Shown here piece by piece: positions 31,411 to 41,780 of a DNA stretch of 64,000 bases. The notes below the pieces were generated by a model. The model worked only from the letters and a program-made list of their open reading frames with translations. It ran no database searches and had not been told where the DNA came from. The position numbers and the translations under genes are program-made. The stretch comes from Allorhizobium paknamense (GTDB lineage: Bacteria > Pseudomonadota > Alphaproteobacteria > Rhizobiales > Rhizobiaceae): contig NZ_JAUSWH010000006.1 of NCBI RefSeq assembly GCF_030815125.1, positions 1-64,000 of the forward strand. The letters are read 5' to 3'. The stretch's first letter is position 1, and every line of letters starts with the position of its first letter.

Positions 31411-32487
31411 ATGACGGAACAGTCCGATTCATCCGTAAAACGTGCCCGGGAGGGCAGCGGCCGGGCGAAATTGGAAGAGGTGGCCCAACGCTCCGGCGTT
31501 TCCACAGCCACGGTCTCCCGCGCTTTCAACACGCCGGAAAAGGTGTCACCGGAAACGCGTGAGCGGATCTTCGCCACGGCAAGGGCACTGGGCTGGGTGC
31601 CGAATGCGGCGGGCAGGGCGCTGGCGTCCAACCGCACCCATATCGCCGGGGTGATCATCCCGACGCTGGATAACGAGATATTTTCCCATCAGGTGGGCGC
31701 GATGCAAAGCGTTTTTGCCGAGCATGGCCTGAACCTGCTGATTGCCTGTTCCAACTATGATCCTGAACTGGGATTGCAGCAGGCGAGGGCGATGATCGAG
31801 CGCGGTGTCGAAGCCTTGGCCATGGCCGGGGAAACCCATCCGGCAGCGCTCTTCGACGATCTCGACCGCCTCGCCTTGCCCTATGTGCTGACCTATGCTT
31901 ACCGCCCCGGTGCGCCTTATGCTATGGTGGGTTTCGATAACGAAGCCGCCTTTTCCCGGATGACACGGTATCTGATCGATCTCGGTCACCGCCGTTTCGC
32001 GGTCGTGATGCAGCCGAACGTGAATAATGATCGTGTGCAGGCCCGTTTGCGCGGTATCGAGCAAACGCTCGGTGAAGCCGGGCTTTCGCTGGCGCCCGAT
32101 GCCTTGATAATCGGCAAGGCCAGCCTGGATTTCGGGATTGCCTGTGCCGCGAAGCTTGCAGCATTGCCTGCCGACTGTCGTCCAACCGCGATCATTTGCG
32201 GCAATGATACTCTGGCGCTCGGGGTGCAGATGGGGCTGACGCGGGCCGGTTTTTGCGTACCCGGCGACTTTTCCGTGACGGGCTTTGATGATCTCGAGCT
32301 TTCCTCCCGCGTGACACCAGCCCTTACCACCATGTTCGTGGATAACAAGGACATCGGCAGGCTTGCCGCCGAACAACTGGTGCATTGCCTGACCGGCAGG
32401 ATCGAGAAACCGCAGTCACGGCAGGTGGATGTCAGCTTGCGCCTGCGGGAGAGCACCGCCGCGCCGTCAACAGGCCGTCTTGGCTAA
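31411..32487 (+). CDS. LacI/GalR-family transcriptional regulator
   Basis: A 358-aa repressor. The helix-turn-helix is at about residues 20-45 (KLEEVAQRSGVSTATVSRAFNTPEKVS), followed by the hinge helix NAAGRALASNRTHI that carries the minor-groove residues. A periplasmic-binding-protein-like effector domain follows (IAGVIIPTLDNEIFSHQVGAMQ, ICGNDTLALGVQMGL, FSVTGFDDLELS). The ATG at 31411 has GAGAGG upstream; ATG at 31399 is an alternative. Transcribed divergently from the MFS/aldolase/YhcH operon, it probably represses that operon and itself through the palindrome at 31248. It resembles gluconate-type GntR/LacI members, but the inducer is unknown. Confidence 0.92.
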   Translation: MTEQSDSSVKRAREGSGRAKLEEVAQRSGVSTATVSRAFNTPEKVSPETRERIFATARALGWVPNAAGRALASNRTHIAGVIIPTLDNEIFSHQVGAMQSVFAEHGLNLLIACSNYDPELGLQQARAMIERGVEALAMAGETHPAALFDDLDRLALPYVLTYAYRPGAPYAMVGFDNEAAFSRMTRYLIDLGHRRFAVVMQPNVNNDRVQARLRGIEQTLGEAGLSLAPDALIIGKASLDFGIACAAKLAALPADCRPTAIICGNDTLALGVQMGLTRAGFCVPGDFSVTGFDDLELSSRVTPALTTMFVDNKDIGRLAAEQLVHCLTGRIEKPQSRQVDVSLRLRESTAAPSTGRLG

Positions 32488-32577
32488 AGCATTTGCAGGA
32501 AAAGTGGAATCCGGTTTTCCCCCGGGAATACGTAAAATTCTAAAGCGCATCCGATGACGTTGTTTCACCGGATGCGC
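32488..32577. repeat. AAAAGTGG-family palindromic repeat after lacI
   Basis: The stretch 32495-32540 (GGAAAAGTGGAATCCGGTTTTCC...) is a diverged member of the repeat family also seen at 46470, 48706, 54484 (inverted) and inside moeA. It is followed by a hairpin GCGCATCCG (32545-32553) with CGGATGCGC (32569-32577) and GTTTG, which may act as the terminator of the lacI-type gene. Confidence 0.7.
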
Positions 32578-32608
32578 GTTTGATATCTGTGATGGCCGAT
32601 AGCGGGTA

Positions 32609-34498
32609 TCAGGCCGCTCTTTGCCGCTGACCGTTGCTATCCAGCTTGAAGCGATCGAGCTGGATCTGCAATTGCCGCGCCTCGTTGGCCAGAACCTGGC
32701 TGGAGGCGGTGGTTTCTTCCACCATGGCGGCGTTCTGCTGGGTCATCTGGTCCATGTGGTTGACGGAGGTGTTGATCTCTCCGAGCGCTGCCGATTGCTC
32801 CTGCGCCGCGCGGGCAATGGTGCTGACATGGCTGTTGACGCGGTTCACAAGGTCTTCGATCTCCGTCAGCGCCTCGCCGGTGGAAAGCACCAGCGATACG
32901 CCGCCCTTCACTTCATCGGCAGAGGTGTTGATCAGCGATTTGATCTCCTTGGCGGCATTGGCGGACCGCTGCGCCAGTTCGCGCACTTCCTGCGCCACGA
33001 CGGCAAAGCCGCGCCCTGCCTCACCGGCACGGGCCGCTTCCACGCCCGCATTCAGGGCGAGAAGGTTGGTCTGGAAGGCGATTTCGTCGATGACGGAGAT
33101 GATCTGGCTGATCTTCTGCGAAGACTGCTCGATCCGGCCCATGGCATCGATGGCGCTGCGGACGATATTGCCGGAGCGGCCAGCGCTTTGGCGGGTTTCT
33201 TCCACCATGCGGTTTGCTTCATGGGCGCGTTCGGTGGAGGTGCGCACCGTGGTGGTGATTTCCTCAAGGGCGGCGGCAGTTTCTTCCAGTGCCGCAGCCT
33301 GCTGCTCGGTGCGTCGCGCCAGCTGGTTGGCAGCGGAGCTGAGTTCTCCCGAATTGTCGGTGATCGTGCTCGACGCATGGCGAATGCTCTGCATGGTCGT
33401 CCGCAGCGTTGCCATGGTCTGGTTCACATTGGCCTGAAGCTCGGCAAAGGCGCCCTGGAAATTGCCGCGCATGTCATGCGACAGATCCGCTTCGGAAAGG
33501 GCGGCGATGACGCGGCGCACTTCGGTAATGCCGTGATCGACGCTTTCCACCAGTTCGTTGACGCTGCTGGCGAAGCGCTGCAAATCCGCATCCTCGTAGG
33601 TGCGGGTAATGCGGCGGGAGAAATCGCCTGCGGCGGCGGCGGCAACAATGCCGCTGATGCTGGATTGCAGATCCTTGCTCTGGTGATTGAGGGCGGCTTC
33701 CTGCGCTTCCATTTCCTGCATCTGCTGCCGGTTGGCGCGGAAGACTTCCAGCGCCCGCGCCATCTCGCCGATTTCGTCCTTGCGGTCGGTTCCCGGAATG
33801 GTCTTGTTCAGCACGCCCTTGGCAATGGCGGTCATGTTTTCAGTGAGGATGCGGATCGGGTTGATAATGCCGCGACGCGCAATGATGACGCTGACGACCA
33901 CGCCCAGCACGATGCAGACGGCGGCGGTAATGATGAGCGCAATCATCGTCAAGCTGGACTGGGAAAGCGCATCGGCGCGCGCACCGGCCAGCGTATTGGC
34001 GGAATAGGTGCTGTAGACCTTGACGGCGGCGGTGACGGTTTTCTGCCCGTCCAGTGCCTTGTCCAGTTCAGCCTTCATGGCGGCGGGGTTGCGTCCGGCC
34101 TCGGTTCCGGCAACTTTCACCATCTGGCGGATCTGCTCGAAATAGGCGTTCAGCGTGGTGCGGATATCGGCCAGTTGCTTCTGCTCGTTGGCATCGGCGG
34201 TAGAGGCGATTTTCGGCAGGCGCTCCAGCATTTCCTTGGCGCGCTTTTCCGTCTCGGCAGCAAAATCCGCAGATTTCTCCGGAGCCATGGCCAACTGATA
34301 GGTCATGCGGCTGATGGCGATGATGTCGACGCGCAGGTCCATGGCCTCGCGGGCCACTTCTTCGCGGGCGCCGGTGTTTTTCAGCGATGCGCCCAGCGAC
34401 GACAGCCCCCAGGCCCCCGTGGCGGCAATGGCTGCGGCGGCAACGCCCATGAGAACGACCAGAAGGCTGATCTTTTTCAAGATGGATAGATTGTTCAT
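32609..34498 (-). CDS. methyl-accepting chemotaxis protein
   Basis: A 629-aa transmembrane chemoreceptor. Helix 1 is at about residues 9-31 ([21 protein letters not shown]). The periplasmic sensor (about 32-182) is a four-helix-bundle type with no recognisable small-molecule pocket. Helix 2 is at about 183-207 ([21 protein letters not shown]). A HAMP domain follows ([15 protein letters not shown]...[15 protein letters not shown]), then the signalling domain whose tip [22 protein letters not shown] is the CheA/CheW contact. Methylation helices are Glu/Gln-rich. The C-terminus lacks the WxxxF CheR-docking pentapeptide. It appears monocistronic. The ligand is unknown. Confidence 0.94.
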   Translation of the reverse strand: MNNLSILKKISLLVVLMGVAAAAIAATGAWGLSSLGASLKNTGAREEVAREAMDLRVDIIAISRMTYQLAMAPEKSADFAAETEKRAKEMLERLPKIASTADANEQKQLADIRTTLNAYFEQIRQMVKVAGTEAGRNPAAMKAELDKALDGQKTVTAAVKVYSTYSANTLAGARADALSQSSLTMIALIITAAVCIVLGVVVSVIIARRGIINPIRILTENMTAIAKGVLNKTIPGTDRKDEIGEMARALEVFRANRQQMQEMEAQEAALNHQSKDLQSSISGIVAAAAAGDFSRRITRTYEDADLQRFASSVNELVESVDHGITEVRRVIAALSEADLSHDMRGNFQGAFAELQANVNQTMATLRTTMQSIRHASSTITDNSGELSSAANQLARRTEQQAAALEETAAALEEITTTVRTSTERAHEANRMVEETRQSAGRSGNIVRSAIDAMGRIEQSSQKISQIISVIDEIAFQTNLLALNAGVEAARAGEAGRGFAVVAQEVRELAQRSANAAKEIKSLINTSADEVKGGVSLVLSTGEALTEIEDLVNRVNSHVSTIARAAQEQSAALGEINTSVNHMDQMTQQNAAMVEETTASSQVLANEARQLQIQLDRFKLDSNGQRQRAA

Positions 34499-35305
34499 GT
34501 TGAACCCTCATGGAAAGCGCGCGCCCTCCTGGCGAACGGTCTTTCCTGCCGGCAAGGAGTTCATTCCAAGCCCCCAGATATTCGAGGATTTACAGGCAAA
34601 ACATTAATAAGCCCCTATGTCACTATCGAGGGCTTTCAATGAAGGGTTGTGGGAGGCTTTGTTGCGGCTGCAACCATTCCGTAAGCAAGTCCTGATTCGG
34701 CACGCTGCGGCTGGAAAAATCTGGGGAAAGAGGCGTTGGGGTAGCGCTGTTCGGCAAATTCGCCTGCTCACACACAACAGTGGACAAAAACGCCTTCACC
34801 GAGCGTTAACCATCAAGCTTTTTCTCCAAGTGCATGAATTTTCACGCCAAGCCTCTTTCCCCGTTTTCCACAGAAGCCAACCACAAGATATTGGGTTAAT
34901 AATTTGGTCACAAACCACCTCTTGACGGAGAGGGGGCTTAGACGGTTAATGAATTCCATGTTGCGGCGGCGACTGGACCGATAAACACGAGGTCGGTTCC
35001 ACATCTGAAACAAGCGCTTTTCCAGGCGAACCGGGCGGGCCGAAGGGCTCAGGTCCGGCAGGGAATTTTTGCGCTTTTTTCTGCCCTTCCGTCAACGTTG
35101 AAGACTGGCAAAATGCAGCTGTGGAAACTATATTGGAACCACATATAGGGGCTCGCAGTTCAGTATCGCACAAGATATAGAGCGGACCATCATGATGATC
35201 GGCCTCGCTCCAAGAGAGCGAAGCAACGGCTGCGTCACCTGACGGGAGTGGCCGAACCATTATCCTTGCGCCTTTTTCAGGCGCTGAACACGAGGGACAT
35301 TTGAG
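34499..35305. other. 807-base regulatory gap between mcp and nrdJ
   Basis: No convincing gene is found. It must hold the divergent promoters of the chemoreceptor and nrdJ. Visible signals are weak: two DnaA-box-like sequences, TTTTCCACA (34864-34872) and TGTGGAAAC (35120-35128); a dyad CTATAT-N9-ATATAG (35128-35148) resembling part of an NrdR-box region; and a TTAACCAT half-site (34806-34813) like those bound by CtrA. I searched for a B12 riboswitch and saw none. The leader just before nrdJ ends in CGAGGGACATTTGAG. Confidence 0.4.
35123..35150 (+). promoter_or_regulatory. candidate NrdR-like dyad upstream of nrdJ
   Basis: CTATAT (35128-35133) and ATATAG (35143-35148) form an inverted repeat with 9 bases between them, about 160 bases before nrdJ. 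NrdR boxes contain a CTATATATAG-like core, normally as two separated sites. The match is partial and the call tentative. Confidence 0.25.
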
Positions 35306-38300
35306 ATGCGCATCGAACGTCGTTTTACCAAGCCGGGACAGTCCGCCTATGCGGAGATCGAGTTCCGCAAGGCGGTGAGCGAAATCAAGAACCCGGATGG
35401 TTCGATTGTCTTCCGGCTGGCCGATATTGATGTTCCGGCCCAGTTCAGCCAGGTGGCAACCGACGTTCTGGCGCAGAAATATTTCCGCAAGGCGGGCGTG
35501 CCGAAAATCCTGAAGAAGGTTGAGGAAAACGACGTTCCCTCCTTCCTGTGGCGCTCGGTCGCCGATGAAAAGGCCATGAAGGATCTGCCCGAGGACGAGC
35601 GCTATGGCTCGGAAACCGATGCGCGTCAGGTTTTCGACCGTCTGGCCGGCACCTGGGCCTATTGGGGCTGGAAGGGCAAGTACTTCACCTCGGAAGACGA
35701 TGCGCTCGCCTTCCGGGACGAGCTTGCCTACATGCTCGCCACCCAGCGCGTTGCGCCCAATTCCCCGCAATGGTTCAACACCGGCCTGCACTGGGCCTAT
35801 GGTATTGACGGTCCGGGGCAGGGGCATTTCTACATCGACCCCTTCACCGGCAAGCTGGTGAAGTCGAAGTCCGCTTACGAACATCCGCAGCCGCATGCCT
35901 GCTTCATCCAGTCCGTCGAGGACGATCTGGTGAACGAAGGCGGCATCATGGACCTTTGGGTGCGTGAGGCGCGTCTGTTCAAATATGGCTCCGGCACGGG
36001 CTCCAACTTCTCTCATCTGCGCGGCGAGGGCGAAAAGCTCTCCGGCGGCGGCCGTTCCTCCGGCCTGATGAGCTTTCTGAAAATCGGCGACCGGGCCGCT
36101 GGCGCCATCAAGTCCGGCGGCACCACCCGCCGCGCCGCCAAGATGGTGGTGGTCGACATCGATCACCCGGATATCGAAGCCTATATCGACTGGAAGGTGA
36201 AGGAAGAGCAGAAGGTTGCTGCCCTCGTCACCGGTTCCAAGATCGTCGCCAAGCATCTGAAGGCGATCATGAAGGCCTGTGTCAATTGCTCGGCTGACAA
36301 TGATGCCTGCTTCGACCCGACCCAGAACCCGGCGCTGAAGCGCGAAATCCGCGCCGCCAAGAAGGATCAGGTTCCGGAAAACTACATCAAGCGCGTCATT
36401 CAGTTCGCCAAGCAGGGTTACAAGGACCTCGAGTTCAAGACCTACGACACCGACTGGGATTCGGAAGCCTATCTGACCGTTTCCGGCCAGAACTCCAACA
36501 ACTCCGTTTCGCTGAAGGACGACTTCCTGCGCGCAGTTGAAAATGACGGCGACTGGAACCTGACGGCGCGGCGCGACGGCAAGGTGATGAAGACGCTGAA
36601 GGCACGCGAGCTGTGGGAAAAGATTTCCTACGCCGCCTGGGCTTCCGCTGATCCGGGCCTGCATTTCAACACCACCATGAATGATTGGCACACCTGCCCG
36701 GCGGCAGGCCCGATCCGCGCCTCCAACCCGTGCTCGGAATACATGTTCCTGGACGACACGGCCTGCAATCTGGCGTCTTTGAACCTGTTGCAGTTCAAGG
36801 ATGCCGACACCAAGAAGATCAACATTGCCGATTACGAACACGCCGTTCGCCTGTGGACGGTGGTGCTGGAAATCTCGGTGATGATGGCGCAGTTCCCTTC
36901 GCGTCAGATTGCCGAACTCTCCTACGAATACCGCACGCTGGGCCTCGGCTACGCCAATATCGGCGGCTTGCTGATGTCTTCCGGCATTCCTTATGACTCG
37001 GCGGAAGGCCGTGCCATCTGCGGTGCGCTCACCGCCATCATGACCGGCGTTTCCTACGCAACCTCCGCGGAAATCGCCTCCGAACTTGGTCCGTTCCCGG
37101 GCTATGCGCCGAACCGCGACAACATGCTGCGCGTCATCCGCAACCATCGCCGCGCCGCCCATGGCGAAGCCAAGGGCTATGAGGGCCTGTCTGTCGATCC
37201 GGTTCCGCTGGTACACGGCGATTGCACCGATCCGGCGCTGATTGCCCATGCCAAGGCTGCCTGGGATCGCGCCCTGGAACTTGGCGAAAAGCACGGCTAC
37301 CGCAATGCGCAGGTTTCCGTAATCGCGCCGACCGGCACGATCGGCCTCGTCATGGATTGCGACACCACGGGCATCGAGCCGGATTTCGCGCTGGTGAAGT
37401 TCAAGAAGCTGGCCGGTGGCGGTTACTTCAAGATCATCAACGGCGCCGTGCCGGAAGCCCTGCGCACTCTGGGCTATACCGAAAGCCAGATTGCCGAGAT
37501 CGAGGCCTATGCCGTTGGCCATGGCAATCTCAACCAGGCGCCGGGCGTCAACCCGTCCACGCTGAAGGCCAAGGGCTTTACCGATGAGAAGATCGAGGCC
37601 GTCAATGGCGCGCTGAAGAGCGCCTTCGACATCAAGTTCGTCTTTAACCAGTGGACGCTGGGCGCTGATTTCCTGAAGGAAAAGCTGGGCGTGTCCGACG
37701 AGCAGCTCTCGGACATGAGCTTCAATCTGCTGGAGCACATGGGCTTTGCCAAGAAGGACATCGAAGCCGCCAATATCCATGTCTGCGGTGCGATGACGCT
37801 GGAAGGCGCGCCTTTCCTCAAGAAGGAGCATCTGCCCGTCTTCGATTGCGCCAATCCCTGCGGCAAGATCGGCAAGCGTTATCTCTCGGTGGAAAGCCAT
37901 ATCCGCATGATGGCGGCTGCCCAGCCCTTCATCTCGGGTGCGATTTCCAAGACGATCAACATGCCGAACGAGGCGACCGTCGAGGATTGCGGCGCAGCCT
38001 ACATGCTGTCCTGGAAGCTGGCGCTGAAGGCCAATGCCCTTTACCGCGATGGCTCCAAGCTCAGCCAGCCGCTCAATGCCTCGCTCATCGAAGATGAGGA
38101 TGAGGAAGACATGGTCGAGGAACTGCTGGCCCAGCCCGCAGCCGCCCAGGCCGTGACGGTGACCGAAAAGATCATCGAGCGTGTGGTCGAGCGCGTTGTC
38201 CGCAGCCAGGAAAAGCTGCCGCATCGCCGCAAGGGCTACACCCAGAAGGCCAAGATCGGTGGTCACACCATCTTCCTGCGTACCGGCGAATATGATGATG

Positions 38301-39082
38301 GCCGCCTTGGCGAAATCTTCCTGGATATGAACAAGGAAGGTTCGGCGCTGCGCGCCTTCATCAACAACTTTGCCATCTCGGTGTCGCTCGGCCTGCAATA
38401 TGGCGTGCCGCTGGAAGAATATGTCGATGCCTTCACCTTCACCAAGTTCGAACCGGCAGGCATGGTGACCGGCAACGACGCCATCAAGAACGCCACGTCG
38501 ATCCTCGACTACGTGTTCCGCGAACTGGCCATCTCCTATCTCGGCCGTCACGATCTGGCGCATGTGGATACGTCCGACTTCTCAAACACGGCCCTTGGCC
38601 GTGGCATGAAGGAAGGCAAGGCCGATGTCGTTTCCAAGGGCCTGACCCGTGGCTATAAGCCGACGCTGGTCTCTTCCGCTGCCGCTGGCACAGCAGAGCC
38701 GCGCGGTGCGGCTAGCGCCACGCCCGCCAAAGCCGCCAACGGCGCCAGCGTCACCGCTTTTGCCGGCAACACCGCCCGCAAACTGGAAGTGACCACCGCC
38801 ATCGCAACCTCGGAAGTCGTCTCCTTCAAGCGCGACTATGAGGAACGCGCCGCGGAACTGGCCGAAGAGGTCGCGGAAGAAGGCCTTTTCACCGACGAGG
38901 CCGCCGACGCCGCCGAAGCCGCCAAGGCAGAAGCCAAAAAGATGGAAAACCAGCGCCGCATGCGCTCCATCGCCCAGGGCTATACCGGCAACATGTGCTC
39001 CGAGTGCCAGAACTTTACGATGGTGCGCAATGGTACGTGTGAGAAGTGCGACACATGTGGCGCGACGAGCGGGTGCAGCTGA
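35306..39082 (+). CDS. nrdJ: class II (adenosylcobalamin-dependent) ribonucleotide reductase
   Basis: A 1258-aa B12-dependent ribonucleotide reductase that makes deoxyribonucleotides with or without oxygen. Seen: [20 protein letters not shown], the [21 protein letters not shown] region, [23 protein letters not shown] with the catalytic Cys and the N-x-C-x-E motif, [22 protein letters not shown], and [22 protein letters not shown]. An Ala/Glu-rich linker (about 1120-1215) leads to a C-terminal Cys cluster, CSECQNF...[14 protein letters not shown], which serves as redox or zinc tail in this long alphaproteobacterial type. Start ATG 35306. It depends on the product of the two cob operons in this window. 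Confidence 0.96.
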   Translation: MRIERRFTKPGQSAYAEIEFRKAVSEIKNPDGSIVFRLADIDVPAQFSQVATDVLAQKYFRKAGVPKILKKVEENDVPSFLWRSVADEKAMKDLPEDERYGSETDARQVFDRLAGTWAYWGWKGKYFTSEDDALAFRDELAYMLATQRVAPNSPQWFNTGLHWAYGIDGPGQGHFYIDPFTGKLVKSKSAYEHPQPHACFIQSVEDDLVNEGGIMDLWVREARLFKYGSGTGSNFSHLRGEGEKLSGGGRSSGLMSFLKIGDRAAGAIKSGGTTRRAAKMVVVDIDHPDIEAYIDWKVKEEQKVAALVTGSKIVAKHLKAIMKACVNCSADNDACFDPTQNPALKREIRAAKKDQVPENYIKRVIQFAKQGYKDLEFKTYDTDWDSEAYLTVSGQNSNNSVSLKDDFLRAVENDGDWNLTARRDGKVMKTLKARELWEKISYAAWASADPGLHFNTTMNDWHTCPAAGPIRASNPCSEYMFLDDTACNLASLNLLQFKDADTKKINIADYEHAVRLWTVVLEISVMMAQFPSRQIAELSYEYRTLGLGYANIGGLLMSSGIPYDSAEGRAICGALTAIMTGVSYATSAEIASELGPFPGYAPNRDNMLRVIRNHRRAAHGEAKGYEGLSVDPVPLVHGDCTDPALIAHAKAAWDRALELGEKHGYRNAQVSVIAPTGTIGLVMDCDTTGIEPDFALVKFKKLAGGGYFKIINGAVPEALRTLGYTESQIAEIEAYAVGHGNLNQAPGVNPSTLKAKGFTDEKIEAVNGALKSAFDIKFVFNQWTLGADFLKEKLGVSDEQLSDMSFNLLEHMGFAKKDIEAANIHVCGAMTLEGAPFLKKEHLPVFDCANPCGKIGKRYLSVESHIRMMAAAQPFISGAISKTINMPNEATVEDCGAAYMLSWKLALKANALYRDGSKLSQPLNASLIEDEDEEDMVEELLAQPAAAQAVTVTEKIIERVVERVVRSQEKLPHRRKGYTQKAKIGGHTIFLRTGEYDDGRLGEIFLDMNKEGSALRAFINNFAISVSLGLQYGVPLEEYVDAFTFTKFEPAGMVTGNDAIKNATSILDYVFRELAISYLGRHDLAHVDTSDFSNTALGRGMKEGKADVVSKGLTRGYKPTLVSSAAAGTAEPRGAASATPAKAANGASVTAFAGNTARKLEVTTAIATSEVVSFKRDYEERAAELAEEVAEEGLFTDEAADAAEAAKAEAKKMENQRRMRSIAQGYTGNMCSECQNFTMVRNGTCEKCDTCGATSGCS

Positions 39083-39108
39083 TTTAGCTGTGTATAAAAT
39101 ATACATTG

Positions 39109-39134
39109 CCAGCCCGAAGTTTTCTTCGGGCTGG
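39109..39134 (+). terminator. nrdJ terminator
   Basis: CCAGCCCGAAG (39109-39119) pairs with CTTCGGGCTGG (39124-39134), followed by ATTTTA. It lies 26 bases after the nrdJ stop and is a good rho-independent terminator. Confidence 0.88.
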
Positions 39135-39180
39135 ATTTTAAAACGGAACAAAGTGAGAATCAGTAAATTGATTTGAAAAC

Positions 39181-39208
39181 AAAAAGCCGGACCTTTCGGT
39201 CCGGCTTT
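39181..39208. terminator. second, bidirectional terminator hairpin
   Basis: AAAAGCCGGACC (39181-39192) pairs perfectly with GGTCCGGCTTTT (39197-39208) around TTTC. With A and T runs on both flanks it can work in both directions, backing up the nrdJ terminator and possibly ending the minus-strand hydroxylase transcript. Confidence 0.88.
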
Positions 39209-39351
39209 TCGTACCGCGAATAGGCCGAAGCCCACGCTGGATAAAGAGACTCGAAAAGCATCTGCCAGAGCAGGGTCTCTGCCCGCGTTGCATCAGCGCA
39301 CATGGATTTTGCAAATCCGCGATGCCGGTCAGGAATGCGTTGAAGCGCCCC

Positions 39352-40560
39352 TCACAGCCGCATCCTGATCCGGTCCCGGATCATGTCCGGGAAGGCGCGG
39401 AAGCCGCGGCCCGGTTCTACGCCTTCGCGCATCACGAGGTGGCGAAGCGGGGAGAGGGTGGAGAGGAGATGCAGGCCGGTGGCGCGCAGCATTTGTACTG
39501 GCAGGAAGGAAGATAGCAGCGAGCGGTTCAGGAGATCGACGCTGGCCGTGCGGGTCCAGACATCCAGGCGGCGGCGGCGGTCGAAGCGGGCGCCGAAATC
39601 CTTCGGCAGCGGTTCGCGCAAATCCTCGCCCGCCAGATCGTCCAGCGCCATGATATCGCGCAGGCTGAGATTGAGCCCCTGTGCGCCGATCGGCGGAAAG
39701 GCATGGGCCGCTTCGCCGATGAAGACGGCACGGCCCCGGCCATAGCGCGTAGCGCTCATGCCGGAAAGCGGCCAGGCCTGCGGCGTGGCCTCGACCTCCA
39801 CCTTGCCCAGCAGCGACCCCATCAGGCTTTCGACTTCCTGGCTCAGAAGATCGAGCGGCAGGGCGATCAGCCGGTCGGCTTCCGCCGGTTCCACCACCCA
39901 GACAAGGCTGGAGCGATTGCGACTGAGCGGCACCTGGGTGAAAGGGCCGGTTTCCCGGTGAAACTCGGTGGAGCAATTGTTGTGCGGCAGGCTGTGGCGG
40001 AAATTCAGCACCACGGCCGTCTGAGGATAGGACCATTGCCGTGTGGAAACGCCCGCCGCCTCGCGCGTCATCGAGCGGCGGCCATCCGCGCCCACCACCA
40101 GCGCCGCGTCGATCTCCGCGCCGTCGGCAAGCGTGATGGTGACGCGCTCGTCCGTGATGGTGATGGATTGCGCCTGCGCTCGGTGGATGGTGAGATTGGG
40201 CTCTTTTTCAAAAGCCTCATCCAGCAGGGCAATGAGGGCGCTGTTTGCGAAATTATAGCCGAAAGCCGGAAGGCCGATTTCCGAGCTGCGGAAGGCAACC
40301 GGCGGCGCACGAAGCAGCCGCTTCGTGCCGTCGATGATCTGCATGGTGGAAAGCGCCTCGGTCTTCGGCTGCAAATCCTGCCAGAGTCCAAGCCGGTCGA
40401 GATAGCGGATGGACTGATCCATCAGGGCGGTGGTGCGCTTGTCATCCGTGCCGCGTTCACCCGCCACCAGCGCCACCTTGCGGCCGCGCCGCGCCAGTGC
40501 AAGAGCGGCAATGCCGCCTGCAAGACCTGCTCCGATAACCGCGATCTCGACTTTTTCCAT
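39352..40560 (-). CDS. UbiH/UbiF-family FAD-dependent hydroxylase
   Basis: A 402-aa flavoprotein monooxygenase of the ubiquinone-biosynthesis hydroxylase type. The N-terminal FAD-binding fold is EIAVIGAGLAGGIAALALARRGRKVALV. The DG motif is LVVGADGRRSMTREAAGV, and the GD-like motif is FIGEAAHAFPPIGAQGLNLSLRDIMAL, in which the usual GDAAH is GEAAH. Length fits. Members add ring hydroxyls at C1, C5 or C6 of ubiquinone precursors; alphaproteobacterial forms vary in which positions they serve, so UbiH versus UbiL cannot be decided here. It is monocistronic on the minus strand. Confidence 0.88.
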   Translation of the reverse strand: MEKVEIAVIGAGLAGGIAALALARRGRKVALVAGERGTDDKRTTALMDQSIRYLDRLGLWQDLQPKTEALSTMQIIDGTKRLLRAPPVAFRSSEIGLPAFGYNFANSALIALLDEAFEKEPNLTIHRAQAQSITITDERVTITLADGAEIDAALVVGADGRRSMTREAAGVSTRQWSYPQTAVVLNFRHSLPHNNCSTEFHRETGPFTQVPLSRNRSSLVWVVEPAEADRLIALPLDLLSQEVESLMGSLLGKVEVEATPQAWPLSGMSATRYGRGRAVFIGEAAHAFPPIGAQGLNLSLRDIMALDDLAGEDLREPLPKDFGARFDRRRRLDVWTRTASVDLLNRSLLSSFLPVQMLRATGLHLLSTLSPLRHLVMREGVEPGRGFRAFPDMIRDRIRMRL

Positions 40561-40861
40561 GACAAGACTCCCTGATCCTTACGGTTTATCTAGTGCGGTT
40601 GGAACCGGGAATCCATGGGCCGAAATGGCGCAGCACCTCGTCCTGGCAGAAAGGAATACGAAGATTCATTGAAAATGACTCTTCGTATTCCTCTTTCGAA
40701 TATCTCAAGCCATTGATGCATTTGAGATATTCGAAATTCTTTCAAGGCGAGGATGCGTTAGCATCTTCGAGCCTTGGTACAATTGGTGTTCAAAGGTTGC
40801 AATCCGCGACGATTCAGCGAATATCCGCGACACGTGAACACGGGGCAAAGACCAGCATATC
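40561..40861. other. 301-base gap between ubiH-like gene and pcs
   Basis: No gene is supported. It contains the promoter of the hydroxylase gene, copy 4 of the 123-bp element (40657-40779) and the promoter region of pcs. A frame open through the repeat (40593-40865) is an accident of the repeat sequence. Confidence 0.6.
40657..40779 (+). repeat. 123-bp three-hairpin element, copy 4
   Basis: Nearly identical to copies 2 and 3. The first stem has one mismatch (AAGATTCATT opposite AATGACTCTT), the second stem is perfect, and the third is as in copy 2. Ends are TACGAAG and CTTGGTA. It lies about 80 bases upstream of the pcs start. Confidence 0.92.
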
Positions 40862-41584
40862 ATGAAAATATTCAACTATAAGCGAGTACCCTATGCGGAA
40901 ATGCGCGCTTTTTCCGTGCATATCCTCACCGCATCGGGATCCTTCCTCGCTTTTCTCGGCGTGGTGGCCGCAGCCGAGCATCGATTTGTGGATATGTTCT
41001 GGTGGCTGGGGCTGGCGCTGCTGGTGGATGGCATCGATGGCCCGATTGCCCGCAAGGTGCGGGTGAAGGAAGTGCTGCCCAATTGGTCCGGCGATACGCT
41101 GGACAATATCATCGATTATGTGACCTATGTGCTGCTGCCGGCCTTTGCCCTTTACCAGAGCGGCATGATCGGCCAGCCCTGGTCCTTCATCGCGGCGGGG
41201 ATGATCGTCGTCTCCAGCGCCATTTACTATGCCGATATGGGTATGAAGACGGATGAATATTTCTTCTCCGGCTTTCCCGTGGTTTGGAACATGGTGGTGT
41301 TTACGCTCTTCGTCATGCATGCCTCGGCGCTGACGGCGATGATCGTCGTGACCCTTTCCGTGGTGCTGACCTTCCTGCCCATCCATTTCCTGCATCCGGT
41401 GCGGGTCAAGCGGTTGCGTCCGCTCAATCTCGGCATTTTTCTTGTCTGGTGCGCGCTGGGTGGCGCGGCGCTGCTCATGCACTTTTCCACACCCGGCTTT
41501 ATCGTCATCCCCTTCATCATTTCTGGGATCTACCTGTACGTGATCGGCGGAATCCTGCAATTCTTTCCGAAGCTTGGCCGCTGA
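40862..41584 (+). CDS. pcs: phosphatidylcholine synthase Pcs
   Basis: A 240-aa integral membrane CDP-alcohol phosphotransferase that condenses CDP-diacylglycerol with choline to phosphatidylcholine, a route characteristic of rhizobia and other host-associated bacteria. The active-site motif is read as DGPIAR, twelve residues, then GDTLDNIID, which matches DGx2ARx12Gx3Dx3D of the Pcs subfamily. Six to eight membrane helices follow (for example VLLPAFALYQSGMIG, VVWNMVVFTLFVMHASALTAM). Length is typical. It is monocistronic. The short dyad GCCCCT...AGGGGC about 10 bases after the stop may end the transcript. Confidence 0.96.
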   Translation: MKIFNYKRVPYAEMRAFSVHILTASGSFLAFLGVVAAAEHRFVDMFWWLGLALLVDGIDGPIARKVRVKEVLPNWSGDTLDNIIDYVTYVLLPAFALYQSGMIGQPWSFIAAGMIVVSSAIYYADMGMKTDEYFFSGFPVVWNMVVFTLFVMHASALTAMIVVTLSVVLTFLPIHFLHPVRVKRLRPLNLGIFLVWCALGGAALLMHFSTPGFIVIPFIISGIYLYVIGGILQFFPKLGR

Positions 41585-41590
41585 TTGCCA

Positions 41591-41612
41591 AAAGCCCCTG
41601 CCTTAAAAAGGG
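41591..41612 (+). terminator. weak hairpin after pcs
   Basis: AGCCCCT pairs with AGGGGCA across GCCTTAAAA within about 41591-41612, 7-10 bases after the pcs stop. No strong T run follows, so termination is plausible but not certain. Confidence 0.45.
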
Positions 41613-41780
41613 GCATGCTCCAAAAAATAATCTTGGCGCTAGTTGTGCAGGCGCTTAAACTCGTTATCAATACAGGGACTTGGCACGGTTTGCGCGGCTT
41701 TCGCGCGTGGCCTTCGCCATGAAGAATAACGGGAATTCGTGTCGTTCGCCCCGCCAAGGGCTTGAGACCAAGGGGGCAGA

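Noticed and set aside
32621..34489. 622-codon open frame antisense to the chemoreceptor gene
   Set aside because: The plus-strand translation is Gly/Ala/His-rich with no recognisable domain, and the minus-strand chemoreceptor is unambiguous.
34980..35305. Cobalamin riboswitch controlling nrdJ
   Set aside because: No B12 box and no GGTG/AATCC/GCTGTCCC core are present.
34946..38563. 1205-codon open frame antisense to nrdJ
   Set aside because: It is the reverse shadow of nrdJ; its composition (His/Gly/Arg-rich, low complexity) is typical of antisense translation.
40593..40865. 90-codon plus-strand ORF through repeat copy 4
   Set aside because: Almost the whole frame is the 123-bp element; the same residues recur at the other copies and there is no Shine-Dalgarno.
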